DNA of 64,000 nt, taken from JAFLCL01 sp039809495 (GTDB taxonomy: Bacteria; Myxococcota_A; Polyangia; Polyangiales; Sandaracinaceae). Below are positions 1-7,827 of the stretch, one piece after another; position 1 is the stretch's first letter, and the number at the start of each line of letters is the position of its first letter. Location: contig JBDHVC010000011.1 in NCBI GenBank assembly GCA_039809495.1, positions 32,092-96,091 on the forward strand. Reading direction: 5' to 3'. The notes beneath the pieces are model-generated. The model worked only from the letters and a program-made list of their open reading frames with translations, was not told the DNA's origin and searched no databases. Position numbers and translations under genes: made by a program.

Positions 1-2
1 TC

Positions 3-1460
3 CGCTTCGGCGCGGCGACGGCGGCCACGCAGATCGAAGAGACGAACGAGCGCACCGACTGGTGGGCGTGGACCGCCCCCACGTCCGAGGGCGGGCTCGG
101 CCGCGGGGAGTACGTCGGCGACGCCGTCCGAGGCTATACGAAGGCGATCGAGGACGTCGCCCTCCTTCGGGCGATGCACCTCGACGCCTACCGGTTCTCG
201 ATCGAGTGGGCGCGGATCGAGCCCGAGCGGGACGTGATCGACATGGACGCCGTCGCGCACTACCGCGCGCTGCTCGAGGCGCTGCGCGACGCCGGGATCC
301 GCCCGATGGTGACGATCCACCACTTCTCGAACCCGCTCTGGGCCGACGATCCGCGGATCGATCCGAGCACGTGCGTCGAGAGCGCGGCGCAGCTCTGCGG
401 CTTCGGACACTCGGGCCCAGCGCTCGTCGAGGAGCTGCGCGAGCACGCGGCGTTCCTCGCGGAGCAATTCGGGGATCTCGTCGACGAGTGGGGCTCGATC
501 AACGAGCCGGTCAATTACATCTTCGCCGCCTACGGCGCGGGGCAATTCCCGCCGGGCCGGACGTGGGCGCTCACGAACCAGGCGCTCTTTCTCCAGGTGG
601 TCGAGACCTTCGTCGACGCGCACGTCGCGATGTATCGCGCGATCCACGCCCACGACACGCTCGACGCGGACGGCGACGGCGTGAGCGCGGCGGTCGGGAT
701 CCCGCTCAACGTCGCGAACTGGGTCCCGACGCGCAACGGCCAACCGAGCGAGCGCCCCGACGACGTCGCCGCCGCCGAGCGGCTGATCTTCGCCTACCAC
801 TACATGCTCCCCGACGCGCTCCTCGACGGCACGTGGGATCCCGATCTGGATCCGGCGACGACGGAGAAGGAGCCGCGCCCCGACTGGGCCGGCACGCTCG
901 ACTGGCTCGGCCTCCAGTACTACTTCCGCGCGGGCGTGACGGCGCGGCCCGCGATCCTCGCCCTCCTGCGCGCGACGCCCTGCGTCTCGCCCCTCGACTC
1001 GGGCGCGTGCCTCGACGAGCCCGCCGATCCGAGCTTCATGGTCGAGACGATGGGCTACGAGTCGTACGCGCCCGGGCTCTACGACGTGGTCATGGGCTTC
1101 CACGAGCGCTACGGGAGCCGCCACCTGCCGCTCCTCATCACGGAGGCGGGGATCGCGACCGCCGTCGGCGCGCGGCGAGCGGAGAACGTCGTCCGCATCC
1201 TCGAGCAGGTCGGGCGCCTGCGCGCGGCGGGCGTCGACCTCCGCGGCTACTACCACTGGAGCCTCGTCGACAATTTCGAGTGGGCGCTCGGCTACACGCC
1301 GCGCTTCGGGCTCTACCAGGTCGATCGCGCGAGCGCCGACTACGCGCGGACGGCGACGGAGGGCGCCGCCGTGCTCGGCGCGATCGCGGAGCTTCGCGCG
1401 CTCACCGTCGAGCAGCGCGGCCGCTACGGGGGCCTCGGGCCGATGACGCGGGAGGAGTGA
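3..1460 (+). CDS. Glycoside hydrolase family 1 (beta-glucosidase type), 5' truncated
   Basis: The reading frame is open from the left window edge (first full codon at position 3), so the true start lies outside; 485 residues are visible. The first residues read FGAATAATQIEE, the family-1 N-terminal signature, so only a few residues should be missing. The acid/base motif is present as SINEPVNY (about nt 495-520). The nucleophile strand reads LLITEAGIA (about nt 1129-1155), where most GH1 enzymes have TENG; the glutamate is kept. The C-terminal block YYHWSLVDNFEWALGY is the classic GH1 ending. Expected role: retaining hydrolysis of beta-glycosides. A signal peptide cannot be judged. The gene faces the coiled-coil gene across a hairpin-rich 200-bp element. 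Confidence 0.9.
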   Translation, partial: RFGAATAATQIEETNERTDWWAWTAPTSEGGLGRGEYVGDAVRGYTKAIEDVALLRAMHLDAYRFSIEWARIEPERDVIDMDAVAHYRALLEALRDAGIRPMVTIHHFSNPLWADDPRIDPSTCVESAAQLCGFGHSGPALVEELREHAAFLAEQFGDLVDEWGSINEPVNYIFAAYGAGQFPPGRTWALTNQALFLQVVETFVDAHVAMYRAIHAHDTLDADGDGVSAAVGIPLNVANWVPTRNGQPSERPDDVAAAERLIFAYHYMLPDALLDGTWDPDLDPATTEKEPRPDWAGTLDWLGLQYYFRAGVTARPAILALLRATPCVSPLDSGACLDEPADPSFMVETMGYESYAPGLYDVVMGFHERYGSRHLPLLITEAGIATAVGARRAENVVRILEQVGRLRAAGVDLRGYYHWSLVDNFEWALGYTPRFGLYQVDRASADYARTATEGAAVLGAIAELRALTVEQRGRYGGLGPMTREE

Positions 1461-1664
1461 CAGCGCGCGTCGCTTCGACGGATCACGTCGAGTGACGCGC
1501 GCTCTCACAGCGCGAATCAGTTGAGCTGATTCGCGCTGTTCCTTCCTTGGCGGAGGGTCTGCCCCCAGACCCTCCCTCACGCCGAGTGAATCGGCGTGAG
1601 CCTCCCTCCCGCCGACCCAGCGCGCCTCGACTCGACGGATCACGTCGAGTGACGCGCGCTGTCA
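1458..1664. repeat. Structured intergenic element: 28-bp direct repeats flanking three perfect hairpins
   Basis: Between two convergent genes, the outer ends are inverted copies of TGACAGCGCGCG (1458-1469 and, on the minus strand, 1664-1653), each containing one gene's stop codon. Inside are exact 28-bp direct repeats at 1476-1503 and 1633-1660, with core CGACGGATCACGTCGAGTG. Between them are three consecutive perfect stem-loops: 14-bp stem 1507-1520/1526-1539, 10-bp stem 1552-1561/1566-1575 and 10-bp stem 1576-1585/1591-1600. An inverted 17-bp piece of the direct repeat recurs at 37181-37197. It may be a bidirectional terminator array or a small palindromic repeat element; no coding sequence is apparent. 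Confidence 0.75.
1507..1539 (+). terminator. Stem-loop terminator downstream of the GH1 gene
   Basis: A perfect 14-bp stem (ACAGCGCGAATCAG and its complement) closes a 5-nt TTGAG loop and is followed by a pyrimidine-rich TTCCTTCCTT. It lies 47 nt after the GH1 stop codon. The U-tract is imperfect, so termination is an inference. The hairpin can form on either strand and could serve the convergent gene too. Confidence 0.55.
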
Positions 1665-2642
1665 ATCGTCGACGAAGATCTCGACGACGGCACCCTCCTC
1701 CTCGGGAGACACGTCGAGCTCCTCCGAGGGTGGCGCCGAGAACGCGCCTCTGGGCGCGACCACGTCGGGGCGCGACTGCGAGGGAGACGAGCGCCGCGCG
1801 CTCGGGGCCGAGCGCTTCACGCTCGGCGAAGCGGGCGGGGGCGCCTCGTCGCGAGGAGCGGAGCGCCTCGGGATCGGCTGCGTGACGACCAGGTCGCGAG
1901 AGGGCATGGCGGTGAGCGTCGACGCCGTCTCCACCTGCGCTCGCGGAGCGCCATGCTCGCTGGGAGGCCTCTTGGCGCTCGCGATCCCGTGCTCCTCGAG
2001 GAGCCGGTTCGCCCGCTCGAGCGCCTCTCCGAGCGAGGCCGCGCGCTCGCTCGCGGCCTTCACCCGCTCGCGCTCGACGGAGAGGGCGCGGTCCAGCTCG
2101 CCGATCCGCATGGCGAACGCCCGCTGCGCCTCGGTGTTCGTCGCCTCGACGCGTGCCCGATCGTCGCGAAGCTGAACGAGCGCCTTCTTCGCGCTCTCCG
2201 CGCGGGCCCAAGCCTCGTTCGCGCTCTGCTCGAGATCCTGGCGGCTCGTCTCGCTCTTCGAGAGCGATCGGCGCGCCGCCTCGAGCTCGAGCTCGAGCGA
2301 CGAGACGCGCCGCTCGAGCTCGACGACTCGCGCGCTGGCGTGAGGGGGCTCGCCCTCTCCGCGGGCCTGCGCGCGTCGCTCGGCCTCGAGGCTCGCGACC
2401 CGCTGCGCCAGCCCCTCCGCGAGCGCCTCCGCGCGGCGGCGCTTGAGGTCGAGCTCGGCGTACCGGACGCTGAGCTCGTCGATGCTCTGGGGTGACGGCG
2501 GCGCAGGCGTGGACGCCGAGACCGCGCCAGGGGCCGAGCGCCGCGCGCTCGCGCGCGGACCGCGCGCGCGGAGATCGTCGACCGGAGGCGGCTGGTCCCC
2601 GTCCGCGCGAGGATCCGAACGAGGCGGTCGCGGAGACGTCAT
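1662..2642 (-). CDS. Hypothetical coiled-coil protein
   Basis: 326 residues with no recognised catalytic domain. Residues about 1-50 and 235-300 are rich in Pro, Ala, Arg and Ser and look disordered. Residues about 55-225 are dense in Glu, Arg, Ala and Leu with heptad-like spacing, consistent with a long coiled coil. The C-terminus is acidic (ending EIFVDD). No signal peptide or membrane segment is seen, so a cytoplasmic scaffold is the simplest idea. A CATAAT -10-like hexamer lies 9 nt before the ATG, with a weak TTCCGC 17 bp further upstream, and no Shine-Dalgarno sequence is visible. It is divergent from the small gene at 2735. Function unknown. Confidence 0.7.
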   Translation of the reverse strand: MTSPRPPRSDPRADGDQPPPVDDLRARGPRASARRSAPGAVSASTPAPPSPQSIDELSVRYAELDLKRRRAEALAEGLAQRVASLEAERRAQARGEGEPPHASARVVELERRVSSLELELEAARRSLSKSETSRQDLEQSANEAWARAESAKKALVQLRDDRARVEATNTEAQRAFAMRIGELDRALSVERERVKAASERAASLGEALERANRLLEEHGIASAKRPPSEHGAPRAQVETASTLTAMPSRDLVVTQPIPRRSAPRDEAPPPASPSVKRSAPSARRSSPSQSRPDVVAPRGAFSAPPSEELDVSPEEEGAVVEIFVDD

Positions 2643-2651
2643 GGCCGCTCG

Positions 2652-2657
2652 ATTATG
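2652..2657 (-). promoter_or_regulatory. -10-like element CATAAT before the coiled-coil gene
   Basis: On the minus strand CATAAT (5 of 6 match to TATAAT) ends 9 nt before the ATG at 2642. A TTCCGC sequence lies 17 bp further upstream at 2675-2680. The short distance implies a leaderless or nearly leaderless transcript. Confidence 0.45.
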
Positions 2658-2734
2658 GGATCAGCGGCGCGAACGCGGAAGGGGGATGCGCGCTCGGGCT
2701 GGCGAATCCTCCTCCGCGAGGCTACTTCCTCGAG

Positions 2735-3352
2735 GTGAGCGATCGAAGCGACTGGCTCCGCAGCCTCGTCCGACGCGCCCGAGACGGGATCGTCGACGGC
2801 GTGCGCGAGCACCCGGCGCTCACCCGCGTGCGCGCCGTCGCGCGCGACCTGAAGAACCACACGGCGGCGATCCCCGAGCGCGAGGTGGCGCGCGTCGCCC
2901 TCGCTCGAGAGGGCCTCGCCGCGAGCAGCGTGCGCGCGCGCGATGGGGCGATCCTCTTCGACGCGGAGGTCGAGGGGGGGCGCATCGCCCACGCCCGGAT
3001 CGTCCCCGAGCCGCCGCGCTTCGCGACGCGCGGCGCGAAGGAGCTGGTGTTTCGCGTCGAGCCGCCCGACGCGGCGGGTGACAAGGCCGTCCGAGACTTC
3101 GTCGGCGCGCTCGCGGCGCTCGTCGCGCGCACCGCGTGGAGCGCCGCGTTGAAGCCGCGGAGCGACGCGAGCGAGGGCGCGTTCGTCGAGCGAGAGGGCG
3201 ACGTGCTCCACGTCGATCTGCGGACCGTGCCATCCGTCCGAGCGGCGCTCTCGAGCCCCGCGGGCGCCGTCGTCGAGGCGATCTCGCTCGAGCGGATCGA
3301 GGCGCATGACGGCGCCGTGCGGATCGTCTTCGGCCTGCCCCGCCTGGGCTGA
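2735..3352 (+). CDS. Hypothetical protein, 205 aa
   Basis: I do not recognise this family. The frame stays open upstream to 2492, but that part overlaps the divergent coiled-coil gene, so I place the start at GTG 2735 (VSDRSDWLRSLVRRA). The protein has a basic amphipathic N-terminal stretch (SLVRRARDGIVDGVREH), then mixed alpha/beta-like sequence with repeated acidic-hydrophobic segments. It has no transmembrane helix or signal peptide. It is convergent with the deoxynucleoside kinase gene; the two stop codons form the ends of an 18-bp perfect palindrome. The start is uncertain because no clear ribosome binding site precedes it. Confidence 0.6.
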   Translation: MSDRSDWLRSLVRRARDGIVDGVREHPALTRVRAVARDLKNHTAAIPEREVARVALAREGLAASSVRARDGAILFDAEVEGGRIAHARIVPEPPRFATRGAKELVFRVEPPDAAGDKAVRDFVGALAALVARTAWSAALKPRSDASEGAFVEREGDVLHVDLRTVPSVRAALSSPAGAVVEAISLERIEAHDGAVRIVFGLPRLG

Positions 3353-3367
3353 CGGCGCGCGCCGTCA
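3350..3367. terminator. 18-bp perfect palindrome made of two convergent stop codons
   Basis: TGACGGCGCGCGCCGTCA is perfectly self-complementary. Its first three bases are the stop codon of the plus-strand gene ending at 3352 and its last three are the stop codon (TGA on the minus strand) of the deoxynucleoside kinase gene ending at 3365. Either RNA could fold it into a GC-rich stem that includes the stop codon. No U-tract follows, so whether it terminates transcription is inferred. Confidence 0.6.
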
Positions 3368-4003
3368 GGTGAAGGGGAGCTCTTGCTGCGGCAGCGCGCG
3401 GGCGATGCGCTCGACGACGCGATCGAGATCCGCCTCGCTCCGATCGAACGCGTACTCGCTCGCGTCGATGACGAGCTTGCGCGAGCGCGCGTAGCCCTCG
3501 AAGAAGCGCTCGTAGCGGGCGTGCAGATCCGCGAGGTAGTCGCGCGGGATCGACTCCTCGTAGGCGCGCGCGCGACGCGCGATGTTCGCGAGACAGCCCT
3601 CGACGTCCCGGCGCAGGTAGACGAGCAGATCCGGCGCGGTCGCGCCGTCGAGGAGCCGCGCCGCGAGGAGCCGATACGTCTCGAAGTCGCGATCGTCCAT
3701 CGCGCCGCGCGCGTGGAGGTTGGCCGCGAAGATCTCGGCGTCTTCGTAGGCGGTGCGGTCCTGGACGGCGCTCCGCCCGAGCTCGAGCGTCTCGCTGAGC
3801 TGCCCGACCCGCACGGCGAGGAAGCGGAGCTGCGTCGGGAGCGCCCAGCGCCGCATGTCGTCGTAGAAGTCGGCGAGGTAGGGGTTCTCCTCCGTGCTCT
3901 CGAAGAGCCCGACGTAGCCGAGCCGCGCGACGAGTCGCCGCGTCAGCGTCGTCTTGCCGGAGCCGATGTTGCCAGCGATCGCGAGGAAGACCCGGGCGCT
4001 CAC
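3365..4003 (-). CDS. Deoxynucleoside kinase (dAK/dGK family)
   Basis: 212 residues, the usual length of the dNK family. It starts with a P-loop, GNIGSGKTT (residues 11-19), followed by an LFESTEENPYL segment that matches the substrate-binding region. A DRT motif near residue 83 corresponds to the family's DRS/DRT catalytic arginine, and an arginine-rich lid (NIARRARAYEESI) follows near residue 155. It should phosphorylate deoxynucleosides with ATP for nucleotide salvage in the cytoplasm; substrate preference (dA, dG or dC) cannot be read from sequence. The GTG start at 4003 puts the P-loop at the expected distance from the N-terminus. Confidence 0.88.
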   Translation of the reverse strand: MSARVFLAIAGNIGSGKTTLTRRLVARLGYVGLFESTEENPYLADFYDDMRRWALPTQLRFLAVRVGQLSETLELGRSAVQDRTAYEDAEIFAANLHARGAMDDRDFETYRLLAARLLDGATAPDLLVYLRRDVEGCLANIARRARAYEESIPRDYLADLHARYERFFEGYARSRKLVIDASEYAFDRSEADLDRVVERIARALPQQELPFT

Positions 4004-4127
4004 GGGGCACCGATCGCGAGGGGCGAGCGCGGCGCTCGCGCGGCACGGCCCGGGGCGGCGCGGATCGATGCGCGAGGAGGCGGCTGGACGCAGGCGGTGA
4101 GGTGCGATGAGCGCGGCATGGCTCGAG

Positions 4128-4154
4128 CGACCTCGCCCGCGCGCGGGGAGGTGC
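4128..4154 (-). terminator. Imperfect GC-rich hairpin downstream of the FHA-GGDEF gene
   Basis: ACCTCGCCCGC pairs imperfectly with GCGGGGAGGT around 4130-4152, just beyond the stop codon of the minus-strand FHA-GGDEF gene (4164). It resembles the CCTC-CCCGC/GCGGG-GAGG palindromes often scattered between proteobacterial genes. The rest of 4004-4163 shows a repeated GAGGTGCGATG (about 4099-4109 and 4148-4158) and nothing else. Confidence 0.35.
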
Positions 4155-4163
4155 GATGTCTCG

Positions 4164-5054
4164 TCAGAGGCACACGCGGTTTCGGCCGGTGCGCTTGGCC
4201 TCGTAGAGCTTCTCGTCGGCCGCCTTGATGAAGGCCGTCGCGTCCTGCCCGGGCGAGAGCTCCGCCGCGCCGACGGAGATGGTGACGACGATGCGCTCTC
4301 CCTCGAACACGAAGGGGTTCTCCTCGACGCGGCGGCGGAGATCGGCGGCGATGGCGCCCGCGCCGACGAGCGGCGTCTCGGGCAGGACCGCGCAGAATTC
4401 CTCGCCGCCGTAGCGGCCGAGGATGTCGTCCGGGCGCAGGCGCTGTCTCACGAGCGACGCGAGCTCCTTGAGCACGTAGTCGCCCGCGAGGTGGCCGAAC
4501 GTGTCGTTGATCTTCTTGAAGAAGTCGATGTCGAAGAGGATGAGCGAGAGGGGCCGCTGGTGACGGGCGGCGCGCGGGATCTCCCGCTCGAGCGACTCCA
4601 TCAGGTACCGCTTGTTGTGGATGTTCGTGAGCCCGTCCTTGATCGCGAGCTCGTGGATCGTCTCGTGGTACTGGGCCTCGACGTCCGAGCCGCTCAGGTA
4701 CTTGACGATCGTGTCCCCGATCTTGATCTGATCGCCTCGCGCGAGGAGGCGATCGCGCACGAGATCGCCGTTCACGTAGGTGCCGTTCGTCGAGTTGCTG
4801 TCGACGACGGCCCACCCTGCGCCCCGCGAGACGATCTCGCAGTGGCGCCGCGAGACGCTGTCGTTGTCGAGGACGATGTTCGCGTCGTTCCCGCGGCCGA
4901 TCGTGACCTTCTCCCGAAGGACGTAGCGCTTACCGAACTGGCGTGGGTCGGCGGAGTAGATCACGACGACGCAGTCGTTCCCCGCCGGCCGAGCTTGATG
5001 GAGCTCCGCGAGGCTCGTCACGCGGGTCTTGATGTCGGCGCTGTCGTCGTCCAC
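4164..5054 (-). CDS. FHA domain-GGDEF diguanylate cyclase
   Basis: 296 residues. The N-terminal half is a forkhead-associated phosphothreonine-binding domain (GRGNDANIVLDNDSVSRRH, then DSNSTNGTYVNG). The C-terminal half is a GGDEF domain with an intact active-site loop, GGEEF, and an RPDD inhibitory-site motif five residues before it, so it should make c-di-GMP and be product-inhibited. The FHA domain suggests activation by binding a phosphorylated partner; two Ser/Thr kinases are encoded elsewhere in this window. I chose GTG 5054 because the alternative TTG at 5066 overlaps a TAGATT -10-like box at 5065-5070. No membrane segments are seen. Divergent from the SMI1/KNR4 gene. Confidence 0.92.
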   Translation of the reverse strand: MDDDSADIKTRVTSLAELHQARPAGNDCVVVIYSADPRQFGKRYVLREKVTIGRGNDANIVLDNDSVSRRHCEIVSRGAGWAVVDSNSTNGTYVNGDLVRDRLLARGDQIKIGDTIVKYLSGSDVEAQYHETIHELAIKDGLTNIHNKRYLMESLEREIPRAARHQRPLSLILFDIDFFKKINDTFGHLAGDYVLKELASLVRQRLRPDDILGRYGGEEFCAVLPETPLVGAGAIAADLRRRVEENPFVFEGERIVVTISVGAAELSPGQDATAFIKAADEKLYEAKRTGRNRVCL

Positions 5055-5064
5055 GAGCCCCCTC

Positions 5065-5070
5065 AATCTA
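5065..5070 (-). promoter_or_regulatory. -10-like element TAGATT before the FHA-GGDEF gene
   Basis: On the minus strand TAGATT is followed by GAGGGGGCTC and then the GTG start at 5054. Position and sequence fit a sigma-70 type -10 box with a very short leader. No convincing -35 box is seen. Confidence 0.4.
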
Positions 5071-5143
5071 CGAGCGTCGCGGCGTCGGCGTCAACGATTC
5101 CGGGCGGACGCGTCGTCGGCATCGACGCGACGTCCGGGCGGCG

Positions 5144-5149
5144 TAGAGT
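5144..5149 (+). promoter_or_regulatory. -10-like element TAGAGT, 6 nt before an ATG
   Basis: TAGAGT sits exactly 6 nt before the ATG at 5156 and there is no Shine-Dalgarno sequence, so transcription would begin at or next to the start codon. No clear -35 box is visible. Confidence 0.4.
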
Positions 5150-5155
5150 GGCCAC

Positions 5156-6277
5156 ATGCATCGAGGGGTTCGCGAGCTGATTCGCTGGGCAGAAGAGAAC
5201 GTGGGAGCGGGCGTCGTGAAGCTCGAGCCACCGGCCACGGTGGGCGATCTCTCGACGCTCGAGCAGGAGATCGGGGCGCCGCTCCCCTCCGATCTGCGCG
5301 ACGTGCTCGGGCGCTTCAACGGCGCGGTCCTCCCGACGGCCGTGCTCTTGACGGCCGCCCAAGGGCCAGGGACGACGATCGACGCGGCGCTCCGCGAGGT
5401 CGCCGCGCTGCGCGAGGCCTCGTTCCTCGATCCGGAGCTCCTGCTCCCCTTCGCGCGGACGGACCAGGGCTCGGTCCTCGCCTTCGATCGCTCCGCCGCG
5501 CCGATCAGCGACACCTGGCCGATCGTCGACTTCGACCTCGAGAGCGGCGACGTCCGGCTCGTGCATCGAACCTTCGACGCTTGGTGTCGGATCCAGGTCG
5601 GAGAGTGGACCTCGCCCGACTTCGAGGGCGAATTCACGCTCGATCGCTACCTCGAGGTCGGCCGACGCCACGCGGGGATCGAGCCGGACGTGAGCGTCGC
5701 CCACGTCACGGTCGGCCACGCCGAGCGGCGCGCGGGGCATCCAGAGCGAGCCCTCGCGGCGTACCTGCGCGGCGCGCGCTGCGTCCCGCCGGAGCCGTGG
5801 TGCGACTTCGAGGCGCTCAAGCTCGCCGTGGTCCTCGGCGACACGGCGAGCGCGTTCGAGGCGGGCGCGCGCCTCGGCAAGCGAGCTCCGACGAGCGTCT
5901 GGGCCGCGCGCCGCACGACCCCCTCGCGCGTCGCTCACCTGGTCGCCCGAGCCCTCCGCGCGAGCGGCGCGAGCGACGAGGCGCCCTGGCTCCGCGTCCT
6001 CGATCACCTCACGCTCCAGGCCCTCGACGACGACGATCGCGCGGCGTGCGTCGCGCTGCGCGAGGCGGCCGAGCGCCGCGCGCCCCTCCCGCCGCCGTCC
6101 CCGCCGCACCCGACCCGCTTCCCCATGGCCGAGCCGAGCGCCGGGTGGTGGGCCTCGCTCGAGCAGGCCTACCTCGAGGGCCAGCTCCGCGACGAGGATC
6201 TCGCGTTCGACGCGATCTACGACTCGCTCCCCGATCATCGCGCGGCGGACCTGCTCCGAATTCGGCGAGACTTCTGA
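5156..6277 (+). CDS. SMI1/KNR4 family protein
   Basis: 373 residues. The first about 150 match the SMI1/KNR4 fold: LEQEIGAPLPSDLRDVLGRFNG (start of the domain, in part), then an LLPFARTDQGSVLAFDRS segment typical of the strand region. The remaining about 220 residues are helical and alanine-rich, with a Pro-rich linker near residue 305 and a WASLEQAYLEG segment near the end. In bacteria this fold occurs in immunity proteins of polymorphic toxins and in stand-alone regulators; no toxin gene is adjacent, so a specific role is not supported. Probably cytoplasmic. The next gene is gspK, with a 194-bp gap. Confidence 0.75.
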   Translation: MHRGVRELIRWAEENVGAGVVKLEPPATVGDLSTLEQEIGAPLPSDLRDVLGRFNGAVLPTAVLLTAAQGPGTTIDAALREVAALREASFLDPELLLPFARTDQGSVLAFDRSAAPISDTWPIVDFDLESGDVRLVHRTFDAWCRIQVGEWTSPDFEGEFTLDRYLEVGRRHAGIEPDVSVAHVTVGHAERRAGHPERALAAYLRGARCVPPEPWCDFEALKLAVVLGDTASAFEAGARLGKRAPTSVWAARRTTPSRVAHLVARALRASGASDEAPWLRVLDHLTLQALDDDDRAACVALREAAERRAPLPPPSPPHPTRFPMAEPSAGWWASLEQAYLEGQLRDEDLAFDAIYDSLPDHRAADLLRIRRDF

Positions 6278-6471
6278 GCCGCGCCGCGACGCGGCGGGCG
6301 AGGGCCGCTTTGCGAAGCGACGGATCCTCGGGGACTATCGAGGGCCCTCTCGCGCGTTGCACGTCCCCGATGCCCAGCCACCCGCAGCCGCTCGTCCGGA
6401 TCTCGGCGCGAAGACGCCGCGATGGGGCGCGCCGCGATGGGGCGCGCGGCGACGGAACGCGGCCTCGCTCG
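6278..6471 (+). other. Intergenic region with short tandem duplication
   Basis: This gap between the SMI1/KNR4 and gspK genes carries a tandem CGCGATGGGGCGCGC duplication (about 6419-6445) and palindromic GC runs just after 6277 (GCCGCGCCGCGACGCGGC). No promoter or further gene could be assigned. Confidence 0.3.
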
Positions 6472-7782
6472 ATGCGAGAGCGGGGCGTCGCGCTCGTCAT
6501 GGCGATGGTGGCGCTCGCGATCCTCGCGGTGATGCTCGCCGACATGCAGCAGAGCACGGCCGCGGCGTTCCTGGTGGCGACGAGCGAGCGGGACCAGCTG
6601 CGCGCCGAGTACATGGCGCGCAGCGGCATCAACCTGACGCGCCTCATCATCGCCGAGGAGCCGCTCATCCGCGCGACCGTGGCGCCGATGTACCAGATGC
6701 TCGTCGGGAGGCCGCCGCCCCAGCTCCCCGTCTGGACGTTCGCGAACGATCTCCTCCAGCCCTTCTGCAACTACCAGGGCGCGCAGGGCATGGCTGGCTC
6801 GACGGGGCTCGACTTCACGGGCGCCGAGGGGATCGGCGACACCCACGCGAGCTGCCAGATCGTCGCCTACGCGGAGAACAGCCGCATCAACCTGAACGAT
6901 CCGCTCTTCTTCGACGGAGATCGCGCGCGCACGAGCGTCGCGATGCAGTTCTTCGCGCTGATGGGCGGCTACCAGTCCCCCTCGCCCTTCGATCCGCTCT
7001 TCGAGCAGAGCGACGCGGACGGGCAGATCTCGACGCGGCAGGACATCGTCAGCGCGCTCATCGACTGGTGGGACTACGACACGGATCGCACCAACTTCGA
7101 TCCGGGCGCCGCGAGCGTGACGGTCGGCGGGATGGAGGACGACGTCTACGAGCGCTACGACGACCCCTACCGCGCGAAGAACGCCCCGTTCGACTCGCTC
7201 GAGGAGATCCGCCTCGTACGCGGCGTCGGCGACGACTTCTGGTCGACCTTCATCGAGGCCGATCCGGCCCACCCCGAGGAGCGGCTCGTCACGATCTACG
7301 GCTCGGGCTCCGTCAACCCGAACGAGGCGCCGCCCCAGGTGCTGCTCGCGCGGGTCTGCTCCGTGCTGACGGATCAGCCCCTCTGCACCGATCCCGTCGA
7401 GGCCTCGAAATTCATCCAGCTCGTCCAGACCGTCCGCTCGATCGCCCCGATCCCGTTCTTCTCGACGGGCGCGGACTTCATGACCTTCCTCGAGGGCCGG
7501 GGCGGGCCCCAAGAGCTCTACCCGATGCTCGCGAGCTTCCTCGGCGCCGACAGCCCTCTCTTGTTTCGGCCCGTCTCGATCCGCCCCGATCAGCGGTCGG
7601 TGCTCGAGCCGCTGCTCGTGACCGGCGCGCGCATCCTCAGCATCAACGCGACGGGCGAGTCGGGCCGCGCGGCCGTGACGATCCGGACGGTGATGAACTT
7701 CCACGAGCGCTGGACGCCGCCGCCGCCGAACGCGGGCACCATGCCGAGCCTCGGCATCTTCTACTACTACCGCGTGGAGTGA
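6472..7782 (+). CDS. gspK: Type II secretion minor pseudopilin GspK
   Basis: 436 residues. The N-terminus (RERGVALVMAMVALAILAVM) is a type IV pilin-like leader with a Gly before the cleavage site and a hydrophobic helix. The body has the GspK layout: an ARSGINLTRLI helix, then a large alpha domain with SRINLNDP and DWWDYDTDRT segments like the Ca-binding insertion, and NPNEAPPQVLL near the C-terminal half. GspK caps the pseudopilus tip with GspI and GspJ. No other gsp gene is next to it here. I chose the ATG at 6472 because it directly precedes the leader; an in-frame ATG at 6370 would add 34 low-complexity residues encoded by a duplicated CGATGGGGCGCGC stretch (6419-6445). Confidence 0.88.
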   Translation: MRERGVALVMAMVALAILAVMLADMQQSTAAAFLVATSERDQLRAEYMARSGINLTRLIIAEEPLIRATVAPMYQMLVGRPPPQLPVWTFANDLLQPFCNYQGAQGMAGSTGLDFTGAEGIGDTHASCQIVAYAENSRINLNDPLFFDGDRARTSVAMQFFALMGGYQSPSPFDPLFEQSDADGQISTRQDIVSALIDWWDYDTDRTNFDPGAASVTVGGMEDDVYERYDDPYRAKNAPFDSLEEIRLVRGVGDDFWSTFIEADPAHPEERLVTIYGSGSVNPNEAPPQVLLARVCSVLTDQPLCTDPVEASKFIQLVQTVRSIAPIPFFSTGADFMTFLEGRGGPQELYPMLASFLGADSPLLFRPVSIRPDQRSVLEPLLVTGARILSINATGESGRAAVTIRTVMNFHERWTPPPPNAGTMPSLGIFYYYRVE

Positions 7783-7827
7783 GGGGGGCGGCTTCGCCCG
7801 ACGGAGGGCGCCGAGCGACGCGCGCCG

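Noticed and set aside
5156..6277. Toxin-immunity pair involving the SMI1/KNR4 protein
   Set aside because: The fold occurs in immunity proteins, but no toxin-like gene lies next to it; gspK and the FHA-GGDEF gene are the neighbours.
5029..6400. Upstream extension of the GspK frame by about 480 residues
   Set aside because: The extension is low-complexity Arg/Ala-rich sequence in the wrong frame of the SMI1/KNR4 gene; GspK begins with the pilin-like leader at 6472.
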